50,184 bases of DNA from contig JAKQEQ010000057.1 in assembly GCA_029556545.1 (NCBI GenBank), positions 1-50,184 on the forward strand. The letters run 5' to 3'. The notes under the pieces are model-generated. The model had not been told where the DNA came from. It worked only from the letters and a program-made list of their open reading frames with translations, and ran no database searches. Positions 30,151-40,030 of this stretch are shown piece after piece. The stretch's first letter is position 1, and the number at the start of each line of letters is the position of its first letter. The stretch comes from Candidatus Hydrogenedentota bacterium (GTDB taxonomy: Bacteria; Hydrogenedentota; Hydrogenedentia; Hydrogenedentales; JAGMZX01). Position numbers and translations under genes: made by a program.

Positions 30151-30918
30151 ATGGCGGGCGAAATCATCTGGGGCGTGAAAGCGGTGCGCGAGGCGCTCGA
30201 GACGGCCGCGCGCATCAACCGCATCTACTTTGCGAAGGAGTCGCGTGCGGACGCCTGCGACAGTCTGGTCGACGCGGCCCGGGCGGCGGGCGCGCCGTTC
30301 GATTTTGTGCCGCAGGCGAAATTGAACGCGATGACGGGCGTGCGCGACCATCAGGGCGTGGCGGCGGCGCTGAGCCCGGCGCCCTATCTCACGGTCCGGT
30401 CGTTCCTGGAGACGTGCCCCGCCACGGCGACTGTGCTGGTGGTCGATCAGGTCCAGCACCCGAAGAACCTCGGGCTGCTGTTGCGGACCGCCGCCGGCGC
30501 GGGCGCGGCGGGGGTGATGCTTGCGGCGCGGGGCGGCGCGCTCGTGGACGGCGCGGTGGTCCACGCGAGCGCGGGCGCGGCGTTGCGCGTGCCGCTGGTG
30601 AACTGCAAGAACCTCGCGCAGGGCATCCGCGCATTGCGCGACGCCGGGTTCTGGACATATGCGCTCGATGCCGGGGCGGCGGAGACGGTGTTTGACGTGG
30701 CATGGCCGCGCCGCTGCGCGCTCGTGGTGGGCAACGAGACCGCGGGCGTCCGGCCGGTCGTGCGCAAGGCGTGCGACGGGGCCGTGGCCATCCCGCTCGC
30801 GGGCGGCCTCGACAGCCTCAATGCCGCCGTGGCGGCGGGCGTCGCGCTGTTCCAGGTCGTGGCCTGGCGGCGACGCGCCGATCAGTCGATCCAGCGCGCA
30901 TCGGGCGGCGTCGCGTAG
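30151..30918 (+). CDS. TrmH/RlmB-family RNA 2'-O-methyltransferase
   Basis: A 255-residue SPOUT-class SAM-dependent methyltransferase. The N-terminal substrate-binding domain begins IIWGVKAVREALE. The knot motifs are DQVQHPKNLGLLLRTAAGAG (motif 1, ~108), LVVGNETAGVRPVVRK (motif 2, ~191) and IPLAGGLDSLNAAVAAGVAL (motif 3, ~214). It resembles RlmB, which methylates 23S G2251, but the exact target cannot be read from sequence. Its 3' end overlaps the convergent PmoA-like gene by 37 bp. Confidence 0.9.
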   Translation: MAGEIIWGVKAVREALETAARINRIYFAKESRADACDSLVDAARAAGAPFDFVPQAKLNAMTGVRDHQGVAAALSPAPYLTVRSFLETCPATATVLVVDQVQHPKNLGLLLRTAAGAGAAGVMLAARGGALVDGAVVHASAGAALRVPLVNCKNLAQGIRALRDAGFWTYALDAGAAETVFDVAWPRRCALVVGNETAGVRPVVRKACDGAVAIPLAGGLDSLNAAVAAGVALFQVVAWRRRADQSIQRASGGVA

Positions 30919-32132
30919 TCCGCGTAGCGGTCCGCGACACGCGCGCCCTTGACGTCGCCGTTGTGCACGTAAACCCGGTAGCGCAAGGTCACGCCTTCGC
31001 CCTGCTTCAACTCGAAGTCGCCGTTTTCCGGGATCAGGCCCTTGTTATAGGGCTTCTCATTGAAGTACGAATAGCCGAAGCAGTTCGCGCCCATGAGCCC
31101 GTACTGGCGCACGTGCCACGACGTCGGATGCCGCATGTTGCCCGGGTGATCGAACACCGTCAGGCCGAGCCAGCCGCGATCGGGCATTTCCCCAGAGAAG
31201 TCGCACCACGGCGAAGGCTTGCCCCAGCACCGCGCCTCGCCCTGGTCGCCGTGCGCGTTCGTGATGACCGCGTTGCGATACGACAGTTCGGGCCGCATCC
31301 GCGCGGATACGATGCCGCCCTCCTTCGTGTCTTTGAACAGCACGTCGCCGTATTCGGCGGTAAACGTCACCGCGACGTCGAAAAGGCGCGCGCGCGCCGG
31401 CGTGGCGTAGAAGCGGTACTCGCGCTGCTCGCGCACGACAGGCTTGTGGTCCTTGTCCTCCCAGACATTATCGGCGCGAATCCACCCGTAGGCGTCGCCC
31501 GATCCCCACGTCACCTCGCCGCTGCGCTGAAAGCCTGAGTTCCCGCCCTCGGCCCAGCAATCGACGCCCTCGCCACCGGCCAGGCGCAAGTCGCCGTAGG
31601 CGCTCCAGACCGACTTGTGGTGCGGATGGTCCTCGGCCATCTTGATCGCGATCGGGGCCATGGGGTAGTCGCGGGTGACCGATACGCCGCCTTCGGCGTT
31701 CACTGGCCAGAGAAACGGCTTCTTGTTGTCGTTCGAAAAATGGTACGCCGTGAACAGCACGTCCTCGATGTACACCTCGACGACCGGTTCGTCCGCCTTC
31801 TGCTTGATGAGCACCTTATCCACGTGCTCGCCCTTCGCGTCCGGCTCGATTTCGACGGTGTACTCGTGGGCGGTCTTCGGCATGGCGCCCTCGGAGACGA
31901 ACACGAGTTCGCCGTCGCGCAACGTCACGGGGAACAGCTTGCCCGTGGTCCCTTCGCGCACCACGAGGACGCCGTCCAGATCGGCGGCGCCCTCCCACGG
32001 CAGCGCGAGCGGCACATGCGCGCTGCGCTGTTCGCCCGCCTGGAGCGCGATCTTCTTGCCCGATAAGCCCTGGCCGGCGGCGAGGCCGGTCACAACTACC
32101 GCGATCAGCGCTACAAAGTAACCCGTGCGCAT
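30882..32132 (-). CDS. PmoA-like (DUF6807) secreted protein
   Basis: A 416-residue exported protein of the 'methane oxygenase PmoA' annotation family (DUF6807), which is not methane monooxygenase. Such proteins are common in planctomycete-like polysaccharide degraders. It has a signal peptide (first ~20 residues) and conserved blocks RDYPMAPIAIKMAEDHPHHK, WGSGDAYGWI and HPGNMRHPTSWHVRQYGLMG. I start at ATG 32132, which has GGAGGG upstream. The frame remains open to 33290, but that part is a shadow of the glycosidase gene. The true function is unknown, though the histidine-rich DHPHHK suggests metal or sugar binding. Confidence 0.87.
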   Translation of the reverse strand: MRTGYFVALIAVVVTGLAAGQGLSGKKIALQAGEQRSAHVPLALPWEGAADLDGVLVVREGTTGKLFPVTLRDGELVFVSEGAMPKTAHEYTVEIEPDAKGEHVDKVLIKQKADEPVVEVYIEDVLFTAYHFSNDNKKPFLWPVNAEGGVSVTRDYPMAPIAIKMAEDHPHHKSVWSAYGDLRLAGGEGVDCWAEGGNSGFQRSGEVTWGSGDAYGWIRADNVWEDKDHKPVVREQREYRFYATPARARLFDVAVTFTAEYGDVLFKDTKEGGIVSARMRPELSYRNAVITNAHGDQGEARCWGKPSPWCDFSGEMPDRGWLGLTVFDHPGNMRHPTSWHVRQYGLMGANCFGYSYFNEKPYNKGLIPENGDFELKQGEGVTLRYRVYVHNGDVKGARVADRYADYATPPDARWID

Positions 32133-32315
32133 GAGACTACCCTCCGATATCCGTTGAAAAGCCGTGTTTTTCGGGTCGAAAACGTACTGTAGCACACGGT
32201 CTTCCGCGCCGCAAGGACACGGACAGGACACGGACAGGACACCGAGCCGCGCGCCGCGTGGTACGATGCCGTTCCTGTATCTTGTAGACTGAGCATCACG
32301 CGGAGGAACCTGGTC

Positions 32316-34394
32316 ATGCACCTGCATCTCATCCTTTGCCTGTTCTGCCTGCTTGTGACAATTGTGGAACCCGTTGCGGATTCGGAATTGCTTGATTTTG
32401 GCGTCGAGACGTTGCCCGAATGGGTGATTCCGCACGATGCGGACTTGCGGCGCGTGCCGCACGAGGGCGGCCACGCGCGAGAAGCGCGGTTTCACGTGGT
32501 GGACTGGCCGAACGTCTTCTTCCAGGCGCCGCCCGAGGGTTGGGACTGGAGCGCGTTCTCGGGCGTGGCGGTCGCGCTCTACAATCCGACCGATACGGCG
32601 GTCAGCGTGTCGATGCGGGTGGACAACGCGGGCGCGGACGGCGTGAATCACTGCAACAATGCCTGGGGCGAAGCGCCGGCGCGCGACCGCTTCGTCCTGC
32701 GGTGCTACTTCAACACGGGCGACGCGGAGGTATTCTGGGGCATGCGCGGCGTGCCGGAGCGCGGGCCGTTGGGCTCGGGGCCGAAGCTTGACACGACGAA
32801 GATCACGGCGTTTCAGGTCTTTCTGCCTCGCCCTCAGCAGGAGCACACGCTGGTCTTCGAGCGCGCGTGGCTCTTCGGGCCGGGCGGCGATCGCGATGCG
32901 CGGGTTCCCATGCCGTTCATCGACCGATTCGGGCAATACGCCCACGCCGATTGGCCCGGCAAGCTGCATGAGGAAAGCGATTTCATCGAGCGCCGCGCCG
33001 CTGAGGAGACTGCCCTTGCCGCCGCGCCGCGTCTCCCGGGGCGGGACCGCCTCGGCGGTTGGGCGGACGGGCCGCGCCGCGAGGCGACGGGCTGGTTCCG
33101 CACCGAGAAGGTGGACGGGAAGTGGTGGCTCGTGACGCCGGAAGGCGCGTTGTTCTTCTCCCTGGGCATGGACTGCGTCGGCACGGGTGAGCAGACGTTT
33201 GTCGAGGGGCGCGACGGCTGGTTCGCGTGGCTGCCTGGCGAAGACGAGCCCGATTTCCGGGCGTTCCTCGGGCAGGTCGAGGGCGCGCACAGCGGCGCGG
33301 ACCGCATCGGCGGAAAAGGGCGCGCCTTCAGCTTCTACCGCGCAAACCTGCTGCGCAAGTACGGCGAAAACTGGCCCGAGGCTTGGCGCGAGACGACGTA
33401 CCGACGCCTGGAATCATGGGGATTCAACACCGTCGGGAACTGGTCCCAACACGATACGCTCGATAACAGCCCGATGCCGTTTGTAGCAGCCACGGGCATC
33501 GGTGGGGTGCGGCCTATCGAGGGCGCGCGCGGCTATTGGGCGAAGATGAAGGACGTGTACGCCCCCGAGTTCGAGGAACAGGCCGACCGCGCCTTCGCTT
33601 GGGTTGGGAAGAAGTATGCCTCGAATCCCCTCTGCATCGGGTACTTCTGCGACAACGAACTGGCATGGGAAGGTTTCGCGCGCGGGACCCTCGACAGTCC
33701 CCTCGATCAACCCGCGCGAGTGGCGTTCGTTGCCCAGTTGCGGGAACGATACCCCGAGATCGATGAACTGAACGCGGCGTGGGGCACGGATGCGACGGAC
33801 TGGGACGCCCTGCGCACGCCGACGCGACCCAACGCCGCCGCCAAGGCGGACTTGGACGAATACCTGTACCGGTTCGCCCTGCGGTACTTCGACATAGTCC
33901 GCGCGGCGTGCCGGCGGCATGCGCCGCATCAGTTGTATCTCGGCTGTCGCTTCGCCGGGCTGACGCCGCCCCCCGTCGCGCGGGCCTGCGCCGAAGTCGC
34001 CGACGTGATGAGTTACAACCTGTACTATCAGGAAATCCCGCGGGAAAAGTTTCTCGAATATGACAAGCCCATCCTCATCGGCGAGTTTCACTTCGGCGCG
34101 TTGGACCGGGGCATGTTTCACGCGGGTCTGGTGGCGAAGGAGGATCAGGCGGCCCGCGCCGCCGCCTACGCGCGCTACGTGCGCAGCGTCGCCGCGCATC
34201 CGAACTTCGTCGGGTGCCACTGGTTCCAATACGTGGACGAGCCCACGACGGGCCGCTGGTTCGACGGCGAGAACTACAACATCGGCTTTGTCACCGTGGC
34301 CGACGCGCCTTATCCGGAATTAGTGGAGGCGGCGCGGCGAGCGCATGACGGACTCTTCGGGCACGTGCGCGGTTCCATGGAGTCTGAACATTGA
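32316..34394 (+). CDS. secreted β-agarase/β-galactosidase-like glycoside hydrolase (GH50-like)
   Basis: A 692-residue exported enzyme. A signal peptide (~1-22) is followed by a β-sandwich domain (~25-190), then a (β/α)8 clan-A barrel. Candidate acid/base Glu448 is in YFCDNELAWEG and candidate nucleophile Glu590 in LIGEFHFGALDRG; GCHWFQYVDEPTTGRWFDGE closes the barrel as in GH50 agarases. It probably cleaves β-galactosidic bonds in a marine or algal polysaccharide; GH42-like specificity is the alternative. A GGAGG site precedes ATG 32316. Divergent from the PmoA-like gene, with a short tandem ACACGGACAGG repeat (about 32213-32243) in between. Confidence 0.83.
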   Translation: MHLHLILCLFCLLVTIVEPVADSELLDFGVETLPEWVIPHDADLRRVPHEGGHAREARFHVVDWPNVFFQAPPEGWDWSAFSGVAVALYNPTDTAVSVSMRVDNAGADGVNHCNNAWGEAPARDRFVLRCYFNTGDAEVFWGMRGVPERGPLGSGPKLDTTKITAFQVFLPRPQQEHTLVFERAWLFGPGGDRDARVPMPFIDRFGQYAHADWPGKLHEESDFIERRAAEETALAAAPRLPGRDRLGGWADGPRREATGWFRTEKVDGKWWLVTPEGALFFSLGMDCVGTGEQTFVEGRDGWFAWLPGEDEPDFRAFLGQVEGAHSGADRIGGKGRAFSFYRANLLRKYGENWPEAWRETTYRRLESWGFNTVGNWSQHDTLDNSPMPFVAATGIGGVRPIEGARGYWAKMKDVYAPEFEEQADRAFAWVGKKYASNPLCIGYFCDNELAWEGFARGTLDSPLDQPARVAFVAQLRERYPEIDELNAAWGTDATDWDALRTPTRPNAAAKADLDEYLYRFALRYFDIVRAACRRHAPHQLYLGCRFAGLTPPPVARACAEVADVMSYNLYYQEIPREKFLEYDKPILIGEFHFGALDRGMFHAGLVAKEDQAARAAAYARYVRSVAAHPNFVGCHWFQYVDEPTTGRWFDGENYNIGFVTVADAPYPELVEAARRAHDGLFGHVRGSMESEH

Positions 34395-34479
34395 ATGTTC
34401 AAATTGCATGGACTGCCGTGCGCCGATTTCCTCTGCGCGGGGCGCTTGTGTTATAAGCTCCGCGTTCGGGAGGGAGATG

Positions 34480-35343
34480 ATGCGATCACGTAGTTGGGTG
34501 GTCTATTTCTTTGTGCCGCTGGGAGTGAGCCTGGTCCTGCTGGCGATGTACTTCCTTGACGGCATGGTGTTGCAGCGCCTGGTCAGTCCGAAGCTGCCGC
34601 CCCTTTCGCCGGACACCTGGCGGGAGTTTGGCCTGCTCGAAAACCTGCAGAACGCGCTGCTGCTGGGCATGGCGGTGACGGCGTTCGTGGGCGCCTTGCG
34701 CTTTACGCATCCGCTCGAGCGGCTGTTTTTCTGGACGGTCTTCGCGGGGGCCGTTTTCGTCTTTCTCGAAGAAGTGGATTATGGAATGCACCTCATCGCC
34801 TACTGGCGACACCGGGACCGTATCGTCTGGTTCAAACCGATGGACGAGCACATACGGGAGACCGTCGGCTCTTTTCGGAGGATGAAGTGGTACACGTTCT
34901 GGGCGCACCTGCCGCGCCTGCTCGCCGAAGAGTTTCACCTCGCGGATGAGCCGTTCAACCTGCACAACATCGGCAATGCGACCCGGCGGATCAAGGCGGC
35001 TGCGGACCTGCTGATCGCGCTCCTGTTCGTGGTGGTTCCTTTGGCGGCCCCGAAGCTGAAGAATCCGTGGATTGCGCGTTTCGCGCCGAGTCGCTACGCC
35101 ATTCTCACCGTGCTGGCCATCGTTCTGCTGCGGTATGCGACCCATGGCCTCGGCGCGCTTGAGAAACTCGCCTATGTCAAGGCGTTGGAGGCCGGCCAAG
35201 TCCCGCGCGAGTTCGGCTCGATCTCGAACAATCTGTCCGAATTCCGGGAACTCAACGTCTACTACCTTTTCGCGGTGTACCTCCTCGACATCGTTCGCCG
35301 TCATTCCCGCGTCGCGTCGTCCGCCGAGGCTGCTCCCGCCTGA
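34480..35343 (+). CDS. multi-pass membrane protein of unknown function
   Basis: A 287-residue protein with about six or seven membrane segments. The first is VVYFFVPLGVSLVLLAMYFL, and others include LLLGMAVTAFVGAL, FFWTVFAGAVFVFL and LLIALLFVVVPLA. An acidic membrane-border motif FLEEVDYGMHL and a loop FNLHNIGNATRR are the only distinctive features. I do not recognise the family. GGGAGGGAG lies just upstream of two adjacent ATGs (34477 and 34480); I take the second for better spacing. A TATAAG box is at about 34452. Confidence 0.75.
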   Translation: MRSRSWVVYFFVPLGVSLVLLAMYFLDGMVLQRLVSPKLPPLSPDTWREFGLLENLQNALLLGMAVTAFVGALRFTHPLERLFFWTVFAGAVFVFLEEVDYGMHLIAYWRHRDRIVWFKPMDEHIRETVGSFRRMKWYTFWAHLPRLLAEEFHLADEPFNLHNIGNATRRIKAAADLLIALLFVVVPLAAPKLKNPWIARFAPSRYAILTVLAIVLLRYATHGLGALEKLAYVKALEAGQVPREFGSISNNLSEFRELNVYYLFAVYLLDIVRRHSRVASSAEAAPA

Positions 35344-35448
35344 TGTTTGCATTCCCCCCGCGCGCGCGCTAGGCTATGCAGCGTTATTTCGACGGGTGTC
35401 GGGACCGTCATTGAATTCCTGGGACAATAAGCTTGGAGTGGTACCGCC

Positions 35449-35880
35449 ATGGGTCCGGGTCCGAAAATCGCCATCGGCTTGGGGGTTGCGTTTATTGTGG
35501 TCGCGGTCGTGCCGTTGGTCGCGACGATCATCAGGGGCGGAGGCGTGGGCGGGCCGCCGAAGGAACAGCCCATGACGGCGGCGGAACTGGCCAATACGTC
35601 GTGGGAAGTGACGGTCATGGGTCACACGACGTCGATTGACCTGAATTCCGGCGGGCAGGCCATAGCGAACGTGCCGCCGCAGGTGGCCGCCATGGCGAAG
35701 CAGTTGATGAACCTGGATATTCCGCCGCAGATACCCGGTACATGGTCTGTATCGGGCGACCAACTGAAGCTGGGCGTCGAGTTCATGGGCAAGAAAGAGC
35801 AGGTGACGTGCGAGATTCGCGGCAAGCGAGTCTTCTTCAAGGAGAAAGACCAGGAGAGAGAAGCGCGGCGGCTGCGATGA
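35449..35880 (+). CDS. membrane-anchored small β-domain protein (unknown)
   Basis: A 143-residue protein: one N-terminal membrane anchor (IAIGLGVAFIVVAVVPLVA), a glycine/proline linker, then a small domain with W-E-V...S-G-G-Q-A-I-A...I-P-G-T-W-S-V-S-G-D-Q-L. The layout (T-W-x-V, GGQA, G-T-W-S) looks like a small lipocalin/META-like β-domain facing the periplasm, which is an inference. The next gene encodes a paralog with the same pattern. Confidence 0.72.
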   Translation: MGPGPKIAIGLGVAFIVVAVVPLVATIIRGGGVGGPPKEQPMTAAELANTSWEVTVMGHTTSIDLNSGGQAIANVPPQVAAMAKQLMNLDIPPQIPGTWSVSGDQLKLGVEFMGKKEQVTCEIRGKRVFFKEKDQEREARRLR

Positions 35881-35916
35881 GCAGCGTGTGCCGCGCGACG
35901 GGAACGATCTGATCCG

Positions 35917-36447
35917 ATGAATCCGGGAATGCGCATAGCCCTTACGATGATCGCGGCGGTTGTCCTCCTCGCGGGTATTCTGACGCTTGTGGCCTTGCTT
36001 GCGAATCGCGGGGCCGCCGGAGGCAGGACGTCCGGCGCGACGCCAAGCACCGCGGAGTCGGCCCCGAAACAGGCCGCGCCGCAACCGGGCGGTGCGACTG
36101 CCCTCCAGCCCGGATCGATGCCCTATGCTCCCGTGCAAGCGGCCCCGCAACCCATGCCCCAGCCGCCGCTGCCCCGGCCCGTTGCCCAACAACAACCGCA
36201 GGGGTGGAACGCGCAAAATCTTCCGGGGACGGCTTGGGCCGTGGGCACCCGGTACGGCAACTTCATTGTTCACTTGCAGCCTGGCGGTCAGGCCATGGCC
36301 TCGACGCCGATGGGCAACGTCATAGGCACGTGGAGCGCGGCGGGCAATAACCTTACGGTGTCCGCGATGGGGCAATCGTACACCTGCCGTATCCAGGGGT
36401 GGCAGATCATCGCGGGGGACGGCTTCCCCATCAAGAAGGTGAATTGA
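35917..36447 (+). CDS. membrane-anchored small β-domain protein (paralog, proline-rich linker)
   Basis: A 176-residue protein with one N-terminal membrane segment (~7-29), a ~70-residue Pro/Ala/Gln-rich linker, and a C-terminal domain sharing G-T-A-W-A-V, P-G-G-Q-A-M-A and G-T-W-S-A-A-G-N-N-L with the upstream protein. The two are tandem paralogs that differ mainly in linker length. The linker may span a periplasmic or cell-wall gap. Family not recognised. Confidence 0.72.
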   Translation: MNPGMRIALTMIAAVVLLAGILTLVALLANRGAAGGRTSGATPSTAESAPKQAAPQPGGATALQPGSMPYAPVQAAPQPMPQPPLPRPVAQQQPQGWNAQNLPGTAWAVGTRYGNFIVHLQPGGQAMASTPMGNVIGTWSAAGNNLTVSAMGQSYTCRIQGWQIIAGDGFPIKKVN

Positions 36448-36658
36448 GACGGCGCGCGTGCGCGGTCCCGAGATTCCAAAAGACCTATCCGATCTGTGTG
36501 GAATCTGACTCCCTCTATGCCCTATGCGAAGCGTCCGCGGACGCGATGTCATAGGTCCTGAATGTCGCTCCATCCGGAATTCGGCGTCCCCGAGTGTGGA
36601 TGGCCCGACCGAATACGAATTTGATAAAATTGCGCCTACCGACCGGAAAACACAACCC

Positions 36659-36964
36659 ATGCACGCTTTGACCAGTTCCCAACGCAAGTACCTGCGCGCG
36701 GCGGCGCACCACCTCGCCCCACTGATCATTGTGGGCAAGCACGGCCTCACGGACGCACTGGTGCGCGCCGCCGGCGAGGCGCTCGAAGACCACGAGTTGA
36801 TCAAGGTCCGCTTTAACGACTTCAAGGACCGGAAACGCGAACTGTCCGAGGAGATCGCGCGGCGTACCGGCGCGCATATCGTCGGCGCGCTCGGCCACGT
36901 CTTCATCCTTTACCGACAACACCCCGAAGCCGACAAACGCACTGTCGCGCTGCCGGACGCCTGA
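36659..36964 (+). CDS. yhbY: YhbY/CRM-domain RNA-binding protein
   Basis: A 101-residue CRS1/YhbY-type protein: LTSSQRKYLRAAAHHLAPLI, VGKHGLTD (the GxxG-type RNA-binding loop), LEDHELIKVRFND, and GHVFILYR at the end. YhbY associates with pre-50S ribosomal particles. A -10-like TTGATAAAAT lies about 25 bp upstream. The longer open frame from 36524 has no family similarity in its first 45 residues. Confidence 0.92.
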   Translation: MHALTSSQRKYLRAAAHHLAPLIIVGKHGLTDALVRAAGEALEDHELIKVRFNDFKDRKRELSEEIARRTGAHIVGALGHVFILYRQHPEADKRTVALPDA

Positions 36965-37031
36965 GGAATAGACCGGCGGCGGCGCGTGTCCGTAATATGG
37001 GGGTTCAAACAAGAAGACAGGGTCCCTCAGC

Positions 37032-39938
37032 ATGAAGCAATCAAGATGTATCTTGTGGTTCGGCGTTCTCGCCGTCCTGGTCGCTGTGGCGGCGCGGGCC
37101 GATTACACGCGCGTCAATGCGCCGAATCCGAACGACCCGATGGACGCGGTCATCTACCGGCTGGACAACGGGCTGACGGTATACCTCACGGAGAACCACG
37201 AATCGCCCCGGTTTTACGCCGAGATCGCGGTGCGCGCGGGGAGCAAGCAGGACCCCGCCGAATCCACGGGCCTGGCGCATTATCTCGAACACCTGCTTTT
37301 CAAGGGGTCGGATCGGCTGGGCACGCTGGATTACGCGCGGGAGCGCGTCTATCTGGACTATATCGCGGAGTTGTATGAGTTGCTTTTCCGCGAGCATCAC
37401 CCTCAGCGGCGCGCGGCGCTGTACGCCCAGATCAACGAGGCGTCGCGTCACGCCGCGGCCTATGCCGTACCCAATGAACTGGACCGGCTCTACAGCGGCA
37501 TGGGCGCCTCGGGCCTGAACGCGCACACCTCGCACGAAGAAACGGTGTACAAGGTGGAGTTGCCCGCGAACCGGTTGCGGCATTGGGCCGCCCTCGAGTC
37601 GGACCGTTTCGCCGGCCCGGTCTTCCGCCTGTTCCAGACCGAACTCGAAACGGTCTTCGAGGAGGTGAACCGCGCGTTCGACAACAAGCGGTTCATCATC
37701 TACCGGGCGGTCCAGCGGCAGTTATTCAAGAACCACCCGTATGGGCAACAACCGACGATCGGCCTGCCCGAGCACATCAAGAACCCGTCGCTCAGGAATA
37801 TCGGCAAGTACTACGCCGCGCACTATGTTCCCAACAACATGGCCATATTCATATCGGGGGATATCGACGCCGAAGAGACGATCGAGATTATCGACCAACA
37901 CTTCTCGGCGTGGCGGCCCGGCGATCTCCCCGAACCCCAAACCTGGGAAGAGCCGCCGCTCGCGGGCCGCGAGTACGTCGAATGCTCCTATGAGGGCGAA
38001 GAATACGCCTTGCTCGCCTTCCGCACCGTGCCCCGCAGTCACCCGGACGCGGAGGCGCTGCTCGTCTTCGACATGGTGCTCGACAACGCGATGGCCGGGC
38101 TGATCAACCTCAACCTGAATCAGCGGCAGCGGGTGCGCCAGGCGGGCGCGTTCCCCGGCCAGATGAACGATTACGGCGCGCAGTACTTCTGGGGCGTGCC
38201 GAAGGACGGGCAGCCCCTCGAGGAGGTCGAGGCGCTGCTGCTCGAACAGATCGAACTGGTGAAGCGCGGCGAATTCGAGGATTGGATACTCGCCGCGATT
38301 CTCAATGACTTCAAGAAGCGGGTCAAGGGCGGCCTCGAGGACAACGCCGCGCGCGCGGGCATGATACGCGAGTCGTTTATCGCGTTCGAGGAGTGGGACC
38401 ACACGGTTGCCCAACTGGACCGAATCGAAAAGGTGACCCGGGAAGACGTAATGCGCGTGGCCGCCGCTTATTTCTCGGGCGGCTATGTGGCGGGCTTTCG
38501 CAAGGACGCGCCGCATCAGCCGCCGTACTACGACAAGCCCGACTTGGCCGCCATCGATATCGATCCGAACCGGGAATCGGAGTTCGGGAAACGCATCGCC
38601 GCGCTGCCCTCGGCGGCCGTCGAGCCCGTGTTTGTGGACCCGGTTCGCGACTACACGAAGACCGCCGATGAAAGCGGCGTTACGCTGTACCACGTGCCGA
38701 ACCGGATCAATGACCTCTTTTCGTTCTCGATCTCCGTCGATATCGGGCGACGCCAGGACGACCGTATCGGCGTCGCGACCGCGCTCCTCGAAAAGGCCGG
38801 CACGGATCGGCTCGACCCCGAGGCGCTGCGCAAGGAGTGGTACAGACTCGGCACGGACTTCGCCGTCGTCGCGGGGGACGACGAGACCACGGTGTCGATT
38901 GCGGGCCTCGATGAGCAATTCGATGCTTCGTTGGCGCTCCTCGTCGAGTGCCTGACCGCGCCGATCTCCGACGACGCCACGCTCGAAACGCTCAAGCGCA
39001 ACCTGCTCAAGTCGCGCGAAGACGCCCAGAAACAGCCCGATACGCTCATGCGCGCGTTGTTTCTCCACCATCGCTACGGCGAAGAGTCGCCGTATTTGCG
39101 GCGGCTGCCGGGACCGGCGGTCGAGGCATTGGCGCTCGATGAATTGCTCGGCCTCATTCGGGGCCTGGCGCGCTACCGGCGCACCGTTTTCTACACAGGA
39201 TCGCTGCCGCTCGAAGCGGTCCAGGCCGCGCTCGCGCGGCACTGCCCGGTCAAAGGGCCGCTCGACGCGCCGCCCCCGTACACCTTCCTGCGCGCGAAAG
39301 CGCCGGAGCGGAGCGAGATTGCTTTTGTCCACAGGGAAATGGGGCAGGCGCATATCCGTATCGAGTTCGGCGATGTCGAGTTCGACGAGACCCTTACGCC
39401 CGCGTCCCAACTGTTCAACGAGTACTTTGGCGGCGGCATGGCCGGCGTCGTCTTCCAGGAACTGCGCGAGGCCCGCGCCCTGGCCTATTCGGCGGGCGCG
39501 CGCTATATCCCGGGGAACCGCCTCGGCGATCAGAATCTCATGATCGGCGGCATCGAGACCCAGGCCGACAAGACCGTCGAAGCCGTATCCACCTTTATCG
39601 ACCTCTTCGACGCGCTGCCGCCGTCGCCCGAGCGCTTCGCCCTTGCGAAGGAATCGCTAATTAACCTGTACCGGACCGGAAAGGTCGGCTTTCGCCAGGT
39701 CGCGGGCGTGGTGCGCTCGTGGGAGCGGCTCGGCCTCGCGCCGGACCCGCGCGCACAGCGCTACCCCGTCATCCTCGCGAGCAGTCTCGACGACTTGCTG
39801 CGGTTTCATCAGCAGCATATCGGGGACAAGCCGAAACTCATCTCGATCGTGGGCGACAGGGCGAAGATCGATATGGACCGCCTCGGCGCTCTCGCACCCG
39901 TGACGGAACTCACCGCCGACCAACTCTTCACGCCTTGA
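37032..39938 (+). CDS. M16-family (insulinase/pitrilysin-like) zinc peptidase
   Basis: A 968-residue exported peptidase with signal peptide (residues 1-23) and two consecutive M16 halves. The inverted zinc motif HYLEH is at residues 83-87 and the third ligand Glu is near 210-211 in ETVFEEVNR. The second half (from ~540) lacks the zinc motif, as expected for the inactive half that closes the chamber. The length matches pitrilysin/PqqL-type periplasmic members that degrade peptides. It probably works in the periplasm. Confidence 0.92.
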   Translation: MKQSRCILWFGVLAVLVAVAARADYTRVNAPNPNDPMDAVIYRLDNGLTVYLTENHESPRFYAEIAVRAGSKQDPAESTGLAHYLEHLLFKGSDRLGTLDYARERVYLDYIAELYELLFREHHPQRRAALYAQINEASRHAAAYAVPNELDRLYSGMGASGLNAHTSHEETVYKVELPANRLRHWAALESDRFAGPVFRLFQTELETVFEEVNRAFDNKRFIIYRAVQRQLFKNHPYGQQPTIGLPEHIKNPSLRNIGKYYAAHYVPNNMAIFISGDIDAEETIEIIDQHFSAWRPGDLPEPQTWEEPPLAGREYVECSYEGEEYALLAFRTVPRSHPDAEALLVFDMVLDNAMAGLINLNLNQRQRVRQAGAFPGQMNDYGAQYFWGVPKDGQPLEEVEALLLEQIELVKRGEFEDWILAAILNDFKKRVKGGLEDNAARAGMIRESFIAFEEWDHTVAQLDRIEKVTREDVMRVAAAYFSGGYVAGFRKDAPHQPPYYDKPDLAAIDIDPNRESEFGKRIAALPSAAVEPVFVDPVRDYTKTADESGVTLYHVPNRINDLFSFSISVDIGRRQDDRIGVATALLEKAGTDRLDPEALRKEWYRLGTDFAVVAGDDETTVSIAGLDEQFDASLALLVECLTAPISDDATLETLKRNLLKSREDAQKQPDTLMRALFLHHRYGEESPYLRRLPGPAVEALALDELLGLIRGLARYRRTVFYTGSLPLEAVQAALARHCPVKGPLDAPPPYTFLRAKAPERSEIAFVHREMGQAHIRIEFGDVEFDETLTPASQLFNEYFGGGMAGVVFQELREARALAYSAGARYIPGNRLGDQNLMIGGIETQADKTVEAVSTFIDLFDALPPSPERFALAKESLINLYRTGKVGFRQVAGVVRSWERLGLAPDPRAQRYPVILASSLDDLLRFHQQHIGDKPKLISIVGDRAKIDMDRLGALAPVTELTADQLFTP

Positions 39939-40030
39939 CGGACCGCCGGGTTTTCGAGAACGGGCCCATGTGGTACTATGCCCGGAAATCGCGCCGCGGC
40001 GGCGCGGCAAGCAGAAGGAGCGGGCGGACC

